NCBI GenBank assembly: GCA_017935645.1
Contig: JAGBHF010000090.1
Span: 67,387 to 99,746, forward strand
Reading direction: 5' to 3'
DNA: 32,360 bases
Origin: Bacteroidaceae bacterium
Lineage (GTDB): Bacteria; Bacteroidota; Bacteroidia; Bacteroidales; Barnesiellaceae_A
Shown here: positions 1-9,292 of the stretch, piece after piece
Layout of the letters: each line of letters begins with the position of its first letter
Numbering within the stretch: position 1 is the stretch's first letter
Program-made: the position numbers and the translations under genes
Notes under the pieces: generated by a model
What the model was told of the DNA's origin: nothing
What the model saw: the letters and a program-made list of their open reading frames with translations, nothing else
The model's database searches: none

Positions 1-1229
1 TGAAAAGAGCATTTTATCATACTATCGCATTGCTATTACTATTTGTGGCATTACCGCTACAAGCTCGCGAATATACCGTTGAGAGTGTTCCCAACGTGCA
101 AGTCGCCGACCGCTCTCAATATGTTACCGACCCCGACGGCTATATAGACAGCGCGTCACGCTCGCACATTAACAGCATGCTTGCTCAGTTACGCGACAGC
201 AATAGTGTCGAGGCCGCTGTGGTAATACTCCCTTCTATTGGCAATGAAGATATAGACAACTTTGCCACCGAACTCTTCACCCATTGGGGCATTGGTAAGG
301 CAAGTAACGACAACGGATTGCTATTTATTGCCGTCATGGATCAACGTCAGATTGTCATACGCACCGGTTATGGCTTGGAAGGCGTTCTGCCCGATATTCT
401 ATGTAGCCGCATCATTCGACAATATATCACACCCGCCTTTCGTGAAGGGGAATACGGAAAGGGCATGAATGATGCCGTAGAACAGACCTTGCATATCATC
501 ATGACACCGGAGGCTTCGGCCGAATTGATGGCCGAAGAGCCACTTTTTGATGAAGCCGACAAAGCAATATTAATGAATCTGCTATATGGATATCTGGCCT
601 TCAGCCTTATTATATCACTGCTACTCACCATACGTCTCAATCGCACCATCCGCCGACACAGCAATGAGCCCTACGAGTGCTACAAAGAGCTATTCAGCAC
701 ACACACTGTCATGCTCGTCATGGCTATATGTTTTCCGCTATGGGGTATAGTCAACTATATCTACAGCAACAGTATGATGAAGAAGATGCGCAACAAACCT
801 CGTAATTGCGATAAGTGTGGCAACGAGATGCACCGATTATCGGAGAGCGAGGACAACCACTTCCTCACACCGCAAGAGGATACCGAAGAACGTATAGGTT
901 CGGTAGACTACGATGTGTGGCTATGCAACAAATGCCACAATACCGAGGTATTCCGTTTCGACAAGGCCTACACACAATATAGCGAATGTCCGCACTGTCA
1001 TGCCAAAGCCTACACTATGGCACACGACAACATCATCCTGCCCGCTACAACCCTGTCAGCCGGACGAGGCGAAAAAGTATATACATGCCAACACTGCCAC
1101 GCGCGCAAAGTTGTACCATACATCATACCCATGATAGTAGTACCCAAGAGCAACGGTGGCGGAGGAGGATTCGGCGGTGGCTTTGGCGGTGGTATGACCG
1201 GTGGAGGCGGAGCCCGAGGAGGATGGTAA
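1..1229 (+). CDS. TPM-domain membrane protein with zinc ribbons and Gly-rich tail (start 1 base outside window)
   Basis: The frame is open from base 1. The first two bases, TG, followed by AAA AGA GCA, imply an ATG whose A lies just before the window, giving about 409 residues with an N-terminal signal peptide ending near LPLQA. Residues about 40-170 match the TPM (YgcG/TPM_phosphatase) fold, including a GYGLEG motif. Two hydrophobic segments follow, near residues 195-215 and 235-255. After these come four CxxC pairs (CDKC, CNKC, CPHC, CQHC), enough for two zinc ribbons, and then a Gly-rich tail ending ARGGW. TPM proteins are envelope proteins, some linked to photosystem repair or acid phosphatase activity; the role here is unknown. 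It is the first visible gene of a plus-strand run, 13 bases before the lipid kinase gene. The family call is firm; the function is not. Confidence 0.85.
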   Translation, partial: KRAFYHTIALLLLFVALPLQAREYTVESVPNVQVADRSQYVTDPDGYIDSASRSHINSMLAQLRDSNSVEAAVVILPSIGNEDIDNFATELFTHWGIGKASNDNGLLFIAVMDQRQIVIRTGYGLEGVLPDILCSRIIRQYITPAFREGEYGKGMNDAVEQTLHIIMTPEASAELMAEEPLFDEADKAILMNLLYGYLAFSLIISLLLTIRLNRTIRRHSNEPYECYKELFSTHTVMLVMAICFPLWGIVNYIYSNSMMKKMRNKPRNCDKCGNEMHRLSESEDNHFLTPQEDTEERIGSVDYDVWLCNKCHNTEVFRFDKAYTQYSECPHCHAKAYTMAHDNIILPATTLSAGRGEKVYTCQHCHARKVVPYIIPMIVVPKSNGGGGGFGGGFGGGMTGGGGARGGW

Positions 1230-1242
1230 AAGAGCAATTTCT

Positions 1243-1641
1243 ATGAGAGACAGAGATACAAAACATAAATTTTCGCTACGTGAACGATTTGGCAGTTTCG
1301 TATACGCCGGACGCGGATTGAAGTTGCTTTTTCTTGAGCACAACACCTGGATTCACCTTGTTGCTACCCTATGTGTTGTCATTGTAGGTTGGTGGGTATC
1401 ACTATCAGCTATCGAGTGGGCCATAGCCGTCATATTGGTAGGTGGCGTGTGGATAACCGAGGCACTCAATACCGCCATAGAGCGCCTATGTGACCATGTC
1501 ACTCCCGAAATACACCCAGCAATAGGTCGCATCAAGGATATAGCCGCAGCAGCAGTACTACTCAGTGCCATTACCGCTGTCATTGCCGGCTTGTGCATAT
1601 TCGTTCCGGCCATTATCGACAAAGTAACACAACTACTATAA
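1243..1641 (+). CDS. dgkA: Diacylglycerol kinase / undecaprenol kinase family protein
   Basis: This is a 132-residue integral membrane protein, the usual size for the prokaryotic DgkA family, which phosphorylates diacylglycerol or undecaprenol at the inner membrane to recycle lipid carriers. Visible family features are the N-terminal amphipathic stretch with AGRGLKLLF, three hydrophobic helices, and the conserved segment EALNTAIERLCD followed by IKDIAAAAVL, which carries the catalytic Glu/Asn and the metal-binding region. An in-frame GTG at 1201 lies inside the upstream gene's Gly-rich coding sequence, so I take the ATG at 1243. It sits between the TPM gene (13 bases upstream) and recF (12 bases downstream), so it is probably co-transcribed with them. 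Sequence alone does not separate diacylglycerol from undecaprenol specificity. Confidence 0.93.
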   Translation: MRDRDTKHKFSLRERFGSFVYAGRGLKLLFLEHNTWIHLVATLCVVIVGWWVSLSAIEWAIAVILVGGVWITEALNTAIERLCDHVTPEIHPAIGRIKDIAAAAVLLSAITAVIAGLCIFVPAIIDKVTQLL

Positions 1642-1653
1642 TTGCATAAATAC

Positions 1654-2748
1654 ATGATACTACAACAGTTATCCATTATCAACTTCAAGAATATTGCCCA
1701 AGCCGACCTCAGCTTTTCGGATAATATCAACTGTTTTTTGGGTAACAATGGTATGGGCAAGAGCAACTTGCTGGATGCGATATACTACTTGTCCTTCTGC
1801 AAGAGTTTCACCCATGTTGTCGACTCACAAAACATACGACATGGCGAGGAATTCTTTATGCTGCAAGGTGTATATGAGCGTAATGAGATGCCCGAAGTGT
1901 TATCATGTGGCATAAGAAGACGACAAAAAAAATCATTCAAACGCAACAAAAAAGAATATAGCCGATTGTCGGACCACATCGGATTTGCACCATTAGTAAT
2001 GGTGTCGCCCGATGACATAACGTTGATACAAGGTGGCAGTGAAGAGCGTCGCCGATTTATCGATATGGTTATATCGCAATGGGACAAACCCTATCTCGAC
2101 ACCCTTATTCGCTACAATAAGGCTCTTGAACAACGCAATACGTTGTTGCGACAAGAGGTGAGTGACCCCATGTTGTATGAGATATGGGAGGAGCAAATGG
2201 CACATGCAGCAACTATCATATACGACACTCGCAATCGATTTCTCAACGAGTTTATTCCCGTATTCAATCGCTTCTACAACCTCATATCCAATGGCAATGA
2301 GCAAGTGGGACTATCATATCGTTCGCACATGAGCGATGGCAACCTCCTGCAACAACTTGCCGATACGCGCAACCGCGACCTCATACTCGGTTATACCACC
2401 AAGGGTATTCATCGCGACGACATGGAGATGACATTAGACGAGTACCCCATGAAGCGCATAGGCTCGCAAGGACAATGCAAAACCTATCTCATTGCCCTGA
2501 AACTTGCACAATATGATTTCCTTGCCCACAACGGCAACACGACACCGATACTGTTACTTGATGACCTGTTTGACAAGCTCGACTCGGAGCGTGTCGAACG
2601 CATCATGCAACTCGTATCGAGTGATATATTTGGCCAGATATTCATTACCGACACCAATCGCGAATACCTCGACCGCATTGTGCGACGCACTACTGCACAA
2701 CACTCTTTATACAGCGTGTCAAACGGAGAATTTACCCTAATGCCTTGA
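1654..2748 (+). CDS. recF: DNA replication and repair protein RecF
   Basis: A 364-residue SMC-like ATPase of normal RecF length. RecF works with RecO and RecR to load RecA at single-strand gaps. The Walker A motif GNNGMGKSN is at about residues 30-38. The ABC-type signature region (IGSQGQCKTYLIALKLAQ) and Walker B LLLDDLFDKLD are in the C-terminal third. RecF's early HVVDSQNIRHG-type segment and DDITLIQGG are also present. An in-frame TTG at 1642 would add four residues, but the ATG at 1654 begins the canonical first strand (MILQQLSIINF). It is followed after four bases by a DUF721/DciA-like gene. dnaA, dnaN and gyrB, which often accompany recF elsewhere, are not in the window. Confidence 0.97.
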   Translation: MILQQLSIINFKNIAQADLSFSDNINCFLGNNGMGKSNLLDAIYYLSFCKSFTHVVDSQNIRHGEEFFMLQGVYERNEMPEVLSCGIRRRQKKSFKRNKKEYSRLSDHIGFAPLVMVSPDDITLIQGGSEERRRFIDMVISQWDKPYLDTLIRYNKALEQRNTLLRQEVSDPMLYEIWEEQMAHAATIIYDTRNRFLNEFIPVFNRFYNLISNGNEQVGLSYRSHMSDGNLLQQLADTRNRDLILGYTTKGIHRDDMEMTLDEYPMKRIGSQGQCKTYLIALKLAQYDFLAHNGNTTPILLLDDLFDKLDSERVERIMQLVSSDIFGQIFITDTNREYLDRIVRRTTAQHSLYSVSNGEFTLMP

Positions 2749-2752
2749 TGAA

Positions 2753-3043
2753 ATGAAACGAAAAGAAGCACAAGCATTGAGCGAAATACTCGACGAGATA
2801 CTGCGAGAGAATCATCTCGATATAGGTCTTGATGCCGCGCGCGCAAGAGCCGCATGGAAAGAGACTATGGGTGAAGCCGTAGACAAATGCACCATGGCAC
2901 TGCACTTTGATAAAGGTACGCTGCAAGTAAAACTATCATCGGCAGTACTACGCAATGAATTATTTATGAACCGACGCATGCTCATCGACCGACTGAATAC
3001 ACACATCGGCCGACCTGTTATTAAAAATATATATTTCAAATAG
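2753..3043 (+). CDS. DUF721 / DciA-like protein
   Basis: A 96-residue basic protein of the DUF721 family. It shows the typical N-terminal helix, a WKETMGEAVDKCT segment, and a C-terminal KGTLQVKLSSAVLRNEL stretch corresponding to the KH-like fold. Members of this family include DciA, the helicase operator that loads DnaB where DnaC or DnaI is absent. Bacteroidota versions are short and contain little beyond the core domain, as here. It begins four bases after the recF stop and ten bases before the thioesterase gene, so co-transcription is likely. The DciA role is inferred from family membership; nothing in the sequence proves helicase loading. Confidence 0.82.
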   Translation: MKRKEAQALSEILDEILRENHLDIGLDAARARAAWKETMGEAVDKCTMALHFDKGTLQVKLSSAVLRNELFMNRRMLIDRLNTHIGRPVIKNIYFK

Positions 3044-3053
3044 AGATACAAAA

Positions 3054-3500
3054 ATGGAACAAGACAAGCAATTTCCCACCTTTCACCACAGCTATCCGCT
3101 ACAACTTCGTTTTAACGACATAGATTCTCTGGGACACGTGAACAACTCGGTTTATTTCACATTCTACGACTTGGGTAAAAGTCGTTACTTTGAGACCGTA
3201 AAAAAACAATCAATCGACTGGCGTAAGGCCGACGTGGTTATAGCCAATGTCAATGCCGACTTCCTCTCACCCATATACTCATATGAGCAGATAGCAGTAG
3301 AAACCTGCTGCATCGAGATAGGCAACCGCAGCTTCAAATTGATGCAACGCATTGTCAACACTACTACCGGCGAAGTAAAAGGCATATGTCGCACCATCAT
3401 GGTAGGATTTGATGTTGAAGCCGGTGTGAGTGCTCCTATCAGCGATGAATGGAAGGATGCTATCCGACAATTTGAAGGCTCGGATCTGACCAAGAAATAA
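3054..3500 (+). CDS. Acyl-CoA thioesterase, 4HBT hotdog family
   Basis: A 148-residue single-domain hotdog-fold protein of the 4-hydroxybenzoyl-CoA/YbgC-type thioesterase family. The signature is the N-terminal RFNDIDSLGHVNNSVYF segment, in which an Asp before GHVNN is the usual catalytic residue. The rest, including VIANVNADFLSPI and a beta-rich C-terminal half, matches the family's length and layout. Such enzymes hydrolyse acyl-CoA or acyl-ACP thioesters in the cytoplasm, and substrates vary widely. The gene follows DUF721 by ten bases and precedes the sugar kinase by 35 bases. Its neighbours do not reveal the substrate, so only the enzyme class is assigned. Confidence 0.88.
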   Translation: MEQDKQFPTFHHSYPLQLRFNDIDSLGHVNNSVYFTFYDLGKSRYFETVKKQSIDWRKADVVIANVNADFLSPIYSYEQIAVETCCIEIGNRSFKLMQRIVNTTTGEVKGICRTIMVGFDVEAGVSAPISDEWKDAIRQFEGSDLTKK

Positions 3501-3535
3501 TACAGATTTAAAACATAAGAACATCATAAAAGGCT

Positions 3536-4480
3536 ATGAGAAAAATTATAGGAATAGGCGAGACCATACTCGACATTCTCTTTCGCAAGAATCAAAACGG
3601 TGAATGGCAACCTCAAAAGTCGGTAGCCGGAGGCTCTACATTTAATTCTATCATCACACTGGGCCGACTGGGCATGAACACAACTTTAGTAACCGAATTG
3701 GGCAACGACCGTGTAGGTAAAGACATCATGGAGTTTATGCAACAAAATGGTGTAGATACCAACCACATCGATATATATAACCCTAAAGATGGCAAGACAC
3801 CGGTATCGTTGGCTTTTCTTGACGAGAACAACAATGCCGAGTATACCTTCTACCACCAATTCCCTACCGACCGCCTCAATGTTGCCATCCCCCTTATTAA
3901 CGAGGGCGATATCGTTATCTTTGGCTCATACTTTGCGGTTAATCCCGTCTTGCGCAATCGCATTACCGAAATTCTCGAATTTGCCAATACTCGCAAGGCC
4001 ATTGTTTATTACGACCCCAACTTCCGCAAGGCTCACAGCCACGAGGCAATGAAACTCATGCCTTCGATTATAGAAAACTTAGAGTACGCCAATATCGTAC
4101 GCGGCTCGGATGAAGACTTTGAGACGCTCTATAAACTCGACAACCCCGATAAAGTATATATTGACAAGATAAAGTTCTATTGCCCCAATTTCATCTACAC
4201 ACGTGGAGGAAAAGGAGTAGAATTCTATTGTCCGCAAGGACAGCGCCACTTCGATGCTCCGGTTATCGACAAACCTGTCAGCACCATAGGTGCAGGCGAC
4301 ACGTTCAATGCCGGTATTATCTTTGGTCTTATACGCCACAATGTTACCCTCGACAACCTCAATACTCTTACCCTCGATGAGTGGGCTACTATTGTGCAAT
4401 ATGCTCTGGACTTCTCATCGAAAGTGTGCATGAGTCAAGAGAACTATTTACCCCAAGATATAGCCGCACAATATCGTTAA
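3536..4480 (+). CDS. PfkB-family carbohydrate kinase (fructokinase-like)
   Basis: A 314-residue ribokinase/PfkB-family sugar kinase. The N-terminal GIGETILDIL and AGGSTFNSIITLGRLG segments form the sugar-binding side, and IGAGDTFNAGI near residue 250 is the second PfkB signature containing the catalytic Asp. Length is typical. These enzymes phosphorylate sugars or nucleosides such as fructose, ribose or 2-keto-3-deoxygluconate with ATP. The substrate cannot be told from the motifs, although Bacteroidota relatives are usually labelled fructokinase-like. It is the last gene of the plus-strand run that starts with the TPM gene. The next hairpin with a T-tract downstream is at 4601-4629, about 120 bases after its stop. 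Confidence 0.9.
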   Translation: MRKIIGIGETILDILFRKNQNGEWQPQKSVAGGSTFNSIITLGRLGMNTTLVTELGNDRVGKDIMEFMQQNGVDTNHIDIYNPKDGKTPVSLAFLDENNNAEYTFYHQFPTDRLNVAIPLINEGDIVIFGSYFAVNPVLRNRITEILEFANTRKAIVYYDPNFRKAHSHEAMKLMPSIIENLEYANIVRGSDEDFETLYKLDNPDKVYIDKIKFYCPNFIYTRGGKGVEFYCPQGQRHFDAPVIDKPVSTIGAGDTFNAGIIFGLIRHNVTLDNLNTLTLDEWATIVQYALDFSSKVCMSQENYLPQDIAAQYR

Positions 4481-4593
4481 ATAAGGCGCAAAAAACACCT
4501 TTGCTAACACCTATAATACCCCTCAATAGGAGCAAAAAGCCTTTGACTCAGCCCAAAATGATATAAGAGCACAATTATAACATCATTTTTTAC

Positions 4594-4601
4594 TACCTTT
4601 G
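4594..4601 (+). promoter_or_regulatory. Bacteroidota -7 box TACCTTTG for the DEAD-box helicase
   Basis: TACCTTTG is an exact match to the Bacteroidota primary-sigma -7 consensus TAnnTTTG. It lies in AT-rich DNA 48 bases before the helicase ATG. No convincing -33 TTTG is present at the usual 19-21 base distance. The last G of the box is also the first base of the terminator hairpin at 4601. Confidence 0.6.
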
Positions 4602-4629
4602 CACCCGCAACCACAGCGGGTGCTTTTTT
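4601..4629 (+). terminator. Intrinsic terminator downstream of the pfkB-type kinase operon
   Basis: Perfect 8-bp stem GCACCCGC (4601-4608) / GCGGGTGC (4616-4623) with a 7-base loop, followed by six Ts (4624-4629). It probably ends the 1-4480 operon. Because it begins at the -7 box of the next promoter, only part of its 5' arm would be in the helicase transcript. Confidence 0.8.
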
Positions 4630-4649
4630 ATACTTTCACACAACCATCA

Positions 4650-6575
4650 ATGAAGACATTTGAAGAATTGGGTATTGTGCCCTCCATTTTACAAGCCATC
4701 GCCGAGATGGGTTACGAGTCTCCTATGCCCGTGCAAGAGCAAGTTATCCCCCTATTATTAGGCGAGGAAACCGACCTTATAGCATTGGCTCAAACCGGTA
4801 CAGGCAAGACTGCCGCTTTTGGTCTGCCTCTATTGCAACGTATCGACATCAACAAGTTATATCCGCAGGCACTCATTATGGCCCCCACACGTGAGTTGTG
4901 CTTGCAAATTGCCGGCGACTTGGCCGACTATGCCAAATATATACCCAATCTGCACATTACACCTGTATACGGTGGTGCCAATATCGAAGTACAGATACGC
5001 GCCTTGCGCAAGGGTAGCCACGTGGTTGTTGCTACTCCCGGACGATTGCTCGACCTCATCAACAGGGGCTGTATATCACTGAGTAAGACTACTACCGTTA
5101 TCATGGACGAGGCTGACGAAATGCTCAACATGGGATTCCTTGATAGCATCAACGAAATTTTGGCTTTTGTACCCGAAAACCGCAAGATGCTACTCTTCTC
5201 GGCCACCATGCCCGCCGGTATCGAACAGATAGCTCGCAACTACATGAATAACCCCAAAGAGATAGTTGTGGGTAGCCGCAATGAAGGTGCCGAGAATGTA
5301 CGCCATATATATTATATGGTAAAAGCCAATGACAAATATTTGGCATTGAAACGTATTGCCGACTATTGCCCCGACATATACGGTATTATCTTCTGTCGTA
5401 CTCGTCGCGAAACACAAGAGATTGCCGACGCTCTCATATCGGACGGCTATAATGCCGAGTCGTTGCACGGCGACCTCTCGCAGATGCAACGCGACTTGGT
5501 GATGCAGAAATTCCGCGTACGCAACATACAACTACTTGTAGCCACCGATGTTGCAGCCCGCGGACTGGATGTTACCGACCTCACACACGTTATCAACTAC
5601 GGATTGCCCGACGATATTGAGACCTATACCCACCGAAGCGGCCGTACCGGTCGTGCCGGCAAGTCGGGTGTTTCGGTTGCAATTGTACACAGCCGTGAGA
5701 AGGGTAAAATACGAGCCATCGAAAAGATTATTGGCAAGACCTTTGAGCGCGAGCACATACCCTCGGGCAAGCAAATATGCGAGAAGCAACTATTCAATCT
5801 TGTCGACCGCATCGAGAAGGTTGAGGTAAACGAGACAGAAATTGAGCCTTTGTTGCCCCCTATCTTCCGTCGCCTTTCGTGGCTCGACGACCAAGACTTG
5901 ATACGCCGCTTTATTTCGCTCGAATTCAATCGCTTACTGGAGTATTATCGCGATGCTCCGGATATTGACCTTCCCGACGAGAAACCCCGTAGCGAACGCA
6001 AGTCGAAAGGTAAAGATGACCGCCGAGAGAAAGGCTCATGCCAAGCCGAGCCTGGATATACCCGCATATATATCAATCAAGGAAAAGCCACCGGTTGCAC
6101 ACCTTACAACATTCTCGACCTCATCAACGAGCATGTACCGGTACGCATCAATATAGGTCGTATCGACCTCTTTACAGGTTATTCGCTCATTGATGTCGAA
6201 GAGAAGTTTTCACGCCGAGTGGTTGCCGCTCTCAAGCATGCCGACTTTTACGGCAACCGCATCTATGCCGAGATAGCCGACCCCAACAAGAAGTATGGCG
6301 GAGAAGGTAATCGTGGTAAAGGCAAGGGCAAAGAGCGTGATGTAAAAGATAATGAGAAGCCCCGCGGTGAGCGTCGCAACAGTCGCTCGGCACGTAACGA
6401 GGAGAAGCCTCGCAATGAACGCGGACGCAATCGTCGCGGTGAAGGTCGCTTCCAAAACGAAGAGCGCCCTACTCGTCGCAGTCGTCATCAAGACAATAAA
6501 GGTGTCGAAAACAACGAGAGCTTTAACTACGAAATATCAGCCGGAAAGCCCATGTCGCGCAAACGTCGCAAATAG
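4650..6575 (+). CDS. DEAD-box ATP-dependent RNA helicase with DbpA-like RNA-binding domain
   Basis: A 641-residue cytoplasmic RNA helicase of the DeaD/CsdA type, used in ribosome assembly and RNA unwinding. All core motifs are visible: Walker A AQTGTGKT (about 47-54), PTRELCLQIA, TPGR, DEAD (about 153-156), SAT, and HRSGRTGRAG (about 328-337). A DbpA-type RNA-binding domain spans about 467-540 and is followed by a long basic, Arg/Gly/Asn/Glu-rich low-complexity tail to the end. A TTG at 4599 is in frame but would sit inside the promoter and hairpin, so the ATG at 4650 opening MKTFEELGI is chosen. It appears monocistronic, with its own promoter box and a terminator overlapping the convergent mutS end. 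It most resembles DeaD, but the exact paralogue is uncertain. Confidence 0.95.
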   Translation: MKTFEELGIVPSILQAIAEMGYESPMPVQEQVIPLLLGEETDLIALAQTGTGKTAAFGLPLLQRIDINKLYPQALIMAPTRELCLQIAGDLADYAKYIPNLHITPVYGGANIEVQIRALRKGSHVVVATPGRLLDLINRGCISLSKTTTVIMDEADEMLNMGFLDSINEILAFVPENRKMLLFSATMPAGIEQIARNYMNNPKEIVVGSRNEGAENVRHIYYMVKANDKYLALKRIADYCPDIYGIIFCRTRRETQEIADALISDGYNAESLHGDLSQMQRDLVMQKFRVRNIQLLVATDVAARGLDVTDLTHVINYGLPDDIETYTHRSGRTGRAGKSGVSVAIVHSREKGKIRAIEKIIGKTFEREHIPSGKQICEKQLFNLVDRIEKVEVNETEIEPLLPPIFRRLSWLDDQDLIRRFISLEFNRLLEYYRDAPDIDLPDEKPRSERKSKGKDDRREKGSCQAEPGYTRIYINQGKATGCTPYNILDLINEHVPVRINIGRIDLFTGYSLIDVEEKFSRRVVAALKHADFYGNRIYAEIADPNKKYGGEGNRGKGKGKERDVKDNEKPRGERRNSRSARNEEKPRNERGRNRRGEGRFQNEERPTRRSRHQDNKGVENNESFNYEISAGKPMSRKRRK

Positions 6576-6602
6576 AACCTATGCGATAATGTAAATAAAA
6601 TG

Positions 6603-6646
6603 ATTACCGGTACAGAGGTTTATCCCTTGCCGGTAATTATTTTTTT
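6603..6646 (+). terminator. Intrinsic terminator of the helicase gene, overlapping the mutS 3' end
   Basis: Perfect 8-bp stem ATTACCGG (6603-6610) / CCGGTAAT (6630-6637), 19-base loop, then a T-rich tract to 6646. The right arm and T-tract also encode the last residues of MutS (KKIITGKG) on the other strand, and the mutS stop codon lies in the loop. On the minus strand the hairpin is followed by a weaker T-rich stretch, so it may stop both transcripts. Confidence 0.8.
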
Positions 6647-9241
6647 GATGTCATTGAGTTTATTCAGCGCCTCAACAGGAGTAAGATTATTGATGTCGGT
6701 GTGAAGTATCTCATCGCGAATTTGCGACAAAACAGGATCGTCGAGTTGGAAAAAGCTAAGCTGCATGCCACCACGTGTAGAAGCCAACTCACTTGTAGGT
6801 TTCTTCGATATGCCGCTCTGACGGTTTTCACACTCAAGTTGTTTGAGGATCTGTTCGGCACGTTTTACGATACTTTGAGGCATACCGGCCAACCGAGCCA
6901 CATGAATACCAAAGCTGTGCTCACTACCGCCACGCACCAGCTTGCGCAAGAAAATCACCTTACCGTCGGCTTCATGTACCGACACGTTGTAGTTGGCAAT
7001 ACGCTTGTACGAGCGCTCCATTTCGTTCAACTCATGATAGTGCGTTGCAAAGAGTGTCTTGGCTTGTGCCTTGGGATGCTCGTGTATATGCTCCACAATA
7101 GCCCATGCTATAGATATACCATCGTAGGTACTTGTACCACGTCCCAACTCGTCAAATAGGATAAGACTTCGTTCCGAAATGTTATTAAGGATATTAGCCG
7201 CCTCATTCATCTCGACCATAAAGGTACTCTCACCCACCGAGATATTGTCCGACGCACCCACGCGGGTAAATATCTTATCTACAACACCAATACGGGCAGC
7301 TTCGGCCGGAACAAAACATCCTATTTGAGCCATGAGCACAATGAGGGCGGTTTGACGTAGCAGAGCCGACTTACCGGCCATGTTAGGACCGGTAATCATA
7401 ATGATTTGCTGTGAATTATTACCCAACGATATAGAGTTGGATATATAACTGTCGCCTATGGGAAGTTGTTTTTCGATAACAGGGTGGCGACCCTCGGTTA
7501 TATCAATGTCGAGCGAGTCATTTACTTCGGGACGAATGTAACGGTTCTCACGAGCTACAACAACAAAAGATAGTAAGCAGTCGAGACGTGCTATCAAACC
7601 GGCATTGAGTTGAATGGCCGAAATGTGCTCGCCAAGAGATAGTACAAGGTCGTTGAAGATGCGTGTTTCGAGAGCAAGTATACGCTCCTCGGCACCCAAT
7701 ATTTTCTCTTCGTACTCCTTGAGTTCTTGGGTAATATATCGCTCGGCGTTGACCAAGGTCTGTTTGCGAATCCATTCGGCCGGTACTTTATCTTTGTGTG
7801 TATTGCGCACTTCGATATAGTAGCCAAATACATTGTTATAGCTAATCTTAAGGCTGGGAATACCGGTTCGCTCAGCCTCTTTTTGTTGCAATCGCAAGAG
7901 GTAATCCTTGCCCGAATAGGCTATCTCGCGCAACGAGTCGAGCTCTTCGTTCACACCACGATTAATAATGCTACCCTTGTTGAGCAACGTAGGAGCATCG
8001 GGATTAATCTCTCGCGCGATGCGTTCACATATCTGTACGCAAGGGTTGAGCAAATCGCCTATCTGTCTTAACACCGGCGCTTCGGTTATGGTCGAGCACA
8101 ACTCCTTGATAGGAGCAATAGCCGAGAGAGCCACACGCAATTGCACCATTTCACGTGGAGTGATGCGACCCACAGCCACCTTCGATATGATACGTTCTAT
8201 ATCACCTATCAACTCCAATTGTGGACGGATAGCCTCCTCAATATCGGGATGACGGAAGAAATACTCTACTGCATCGAGTCGTTCATTGATGGGAGCAACA
8301 TCCTTCAACGGGAATATTATCCAACGGCGCAACATACGCGCACCCATCGGGCTGATTGTGCGGTCTATAACATCCAACAAGCTCTTGCCACCTTCGTTCA
8401 TGGTATCGACAAGTTCAAGACTGTGAATAGTAAACTTATCGAGTCGCACATACTTTTCCTCCTCAATACGCGACAACGAGGTTATATGGTCGATGTGAGT
8501 ATGTTGGGTGATATCAAGATAATAGAGAATAGCTCCTGCGGCAATAATGGCATTGGGCTGGTTGTGCAAGCCAAATCCCTTGAGATTGCGTGTACCAAAG
8601 TGATGCAACAACTTATCGGTGGCAGCATCTTCGGTATATACCCAGTCCTCCATTTCGTAGGTAAAGAAACGTGAGCCAAAACGTTCATCGAAAGTCTTGC
8701 GCTTATTACGCTCGAGCAACACCTCCTTGGGCGAAAAATTATTAAGAAGTTTCTCTATATAATCGGCAGAGCCTTCGGCTGCCATATATTCGCCGGTCGA
8801 GATATCAAGAAAAGCAACACCGCATCCACCTTTAGCAATGTGTACACTTGCCAAGAAGTTGTTTTCGCGATGATTGAGTATGTTATCATTGATAGAAACA
8901 CCGGGCGTTACCAACTCGGTGATACCTCGTTTTACCAACTTCTTGGTCAGCTTGGGGTCTTCGAGTTGCTCACATATAGCTACACGCTTACCGGCACGCA
9001 CCAACTTGGGTAAGTAGGTGTCTAACGCATGATGAGGGAAACCGGCCAATTCGATAGACTGTGCCGAACCATTGGCTCGACGCGTGAGGGTAATACCCAA
9101 TATCTCGGAGGCCGAAATGGCATCGTCGCAAAAAGTCTCGTAAAAGTCACCTACTCGAAACAACAATATAGCATCGGGATGCTTTGTTTTCATCTCGAAA
9201 TATTGCTTCATGAGCGGGGTCTCAACGACTTTTTTCGACAT
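6620..9241 (-). CDS. mutS: DNA mismatch repair protein MutS
   Basis: An 873-residue MutS1-type protein of normal length, which recognises mismatches and small loops and recruits MutL. The N-terminal mismatch-binding motif is intact (GDFYETF, carrying the Phe-x-Glu pair at about residues 32-36). Connector, lever and clamp domains follow. The ATPase has Walker A GPNMAGKS at about 618-625 and [12 protein letters not shown] near 696, then the usual ATHYHEL segment. It starts at the ATG at 9241, 51 bases downstream of the TIM-barrel gene, and is probably transcribed with it. Its last codons form part of the terminator for the convergent helicase gene. I see no sign of truncation. Confidence 0.98.
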   Translation of the reverse strand: MSKKVVETPLMKQYFEMKTKHPDAILLFRVGDFYETFCDDAISASEILGITLTRRANGSAQSIELAGFPHHALDTYLPKLVRAGKRVAICEQLEDPKLTKKLVKRGITELVTPGVSINDNILNHRENNFLASVHIAKGGCGVAFLDISTGEYMAAEGSADYIEKLLNNFSPKEVLLERNKRKTFDERFGSRFFTYEMEDWVYTEDAATDKLLHHFGTRNLKGFGLHNQPNAIIAAGAILYYLDITQHTHIDHITSLSRIEEEKYVRLDKFTIHSLELVDTMNEGGKSLLDVIDRTISPMGARMLRRWIIFPLKDVAPINERLDAVEYFFRHPDIEEAIRPQLELIGDIERIISKVAVGRITPREMVQLRVALSAIAPIKELCSTITEAPVLRQIGDLLNPCVQICERIAREINPDAPTLLNKGSIINRGVNEELDSLREIAYSGKDYLLRLQQKEAERTGIPSLKISYNNVFGYYIEVRNTHKDKVPAEWIRKQTLVNAERYITQELKEYEEKILGAEERILALETRIFNDLVLSLGEHISAIQLNAGLIARLDCLLSFVVVARENRYIRPEVNDSLDIDITEGRHPVIEKQLPIGDSYISNSISLGNNSQQIIMITGPNMAGKSALLRQTALIVLMAQIGCFVPAEAARIGVVDKIFTRVGASDNISVGESTFMVEMNEAANILNNISERSLILFDELGRGTSTYDGISIAWAIVEHIHEHPKAQAKTLFATHYHELNEMERSYKRIANYNVSVHEADGKVIFLRKLVRGGSEHSFGIHVARLAGMPQSIVKRAEQILKQLECENRQSGISKKPTSELASTRGGMQLSFFQLDDPVLSQIRDEILHTDINNLTPVEALNKLNDIKKIITGKG

Positions 9242-9292
9242 AATATATTGATTACCTGATTGACAAATACTTAATATATGGTTATATCCCTA

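Noticed and set aside
8150..8162. TTTCACGTGGAG in mutS as a half parS site
   Set aside because: Only one half matches, and it is within a conserved coding region far from parAB.
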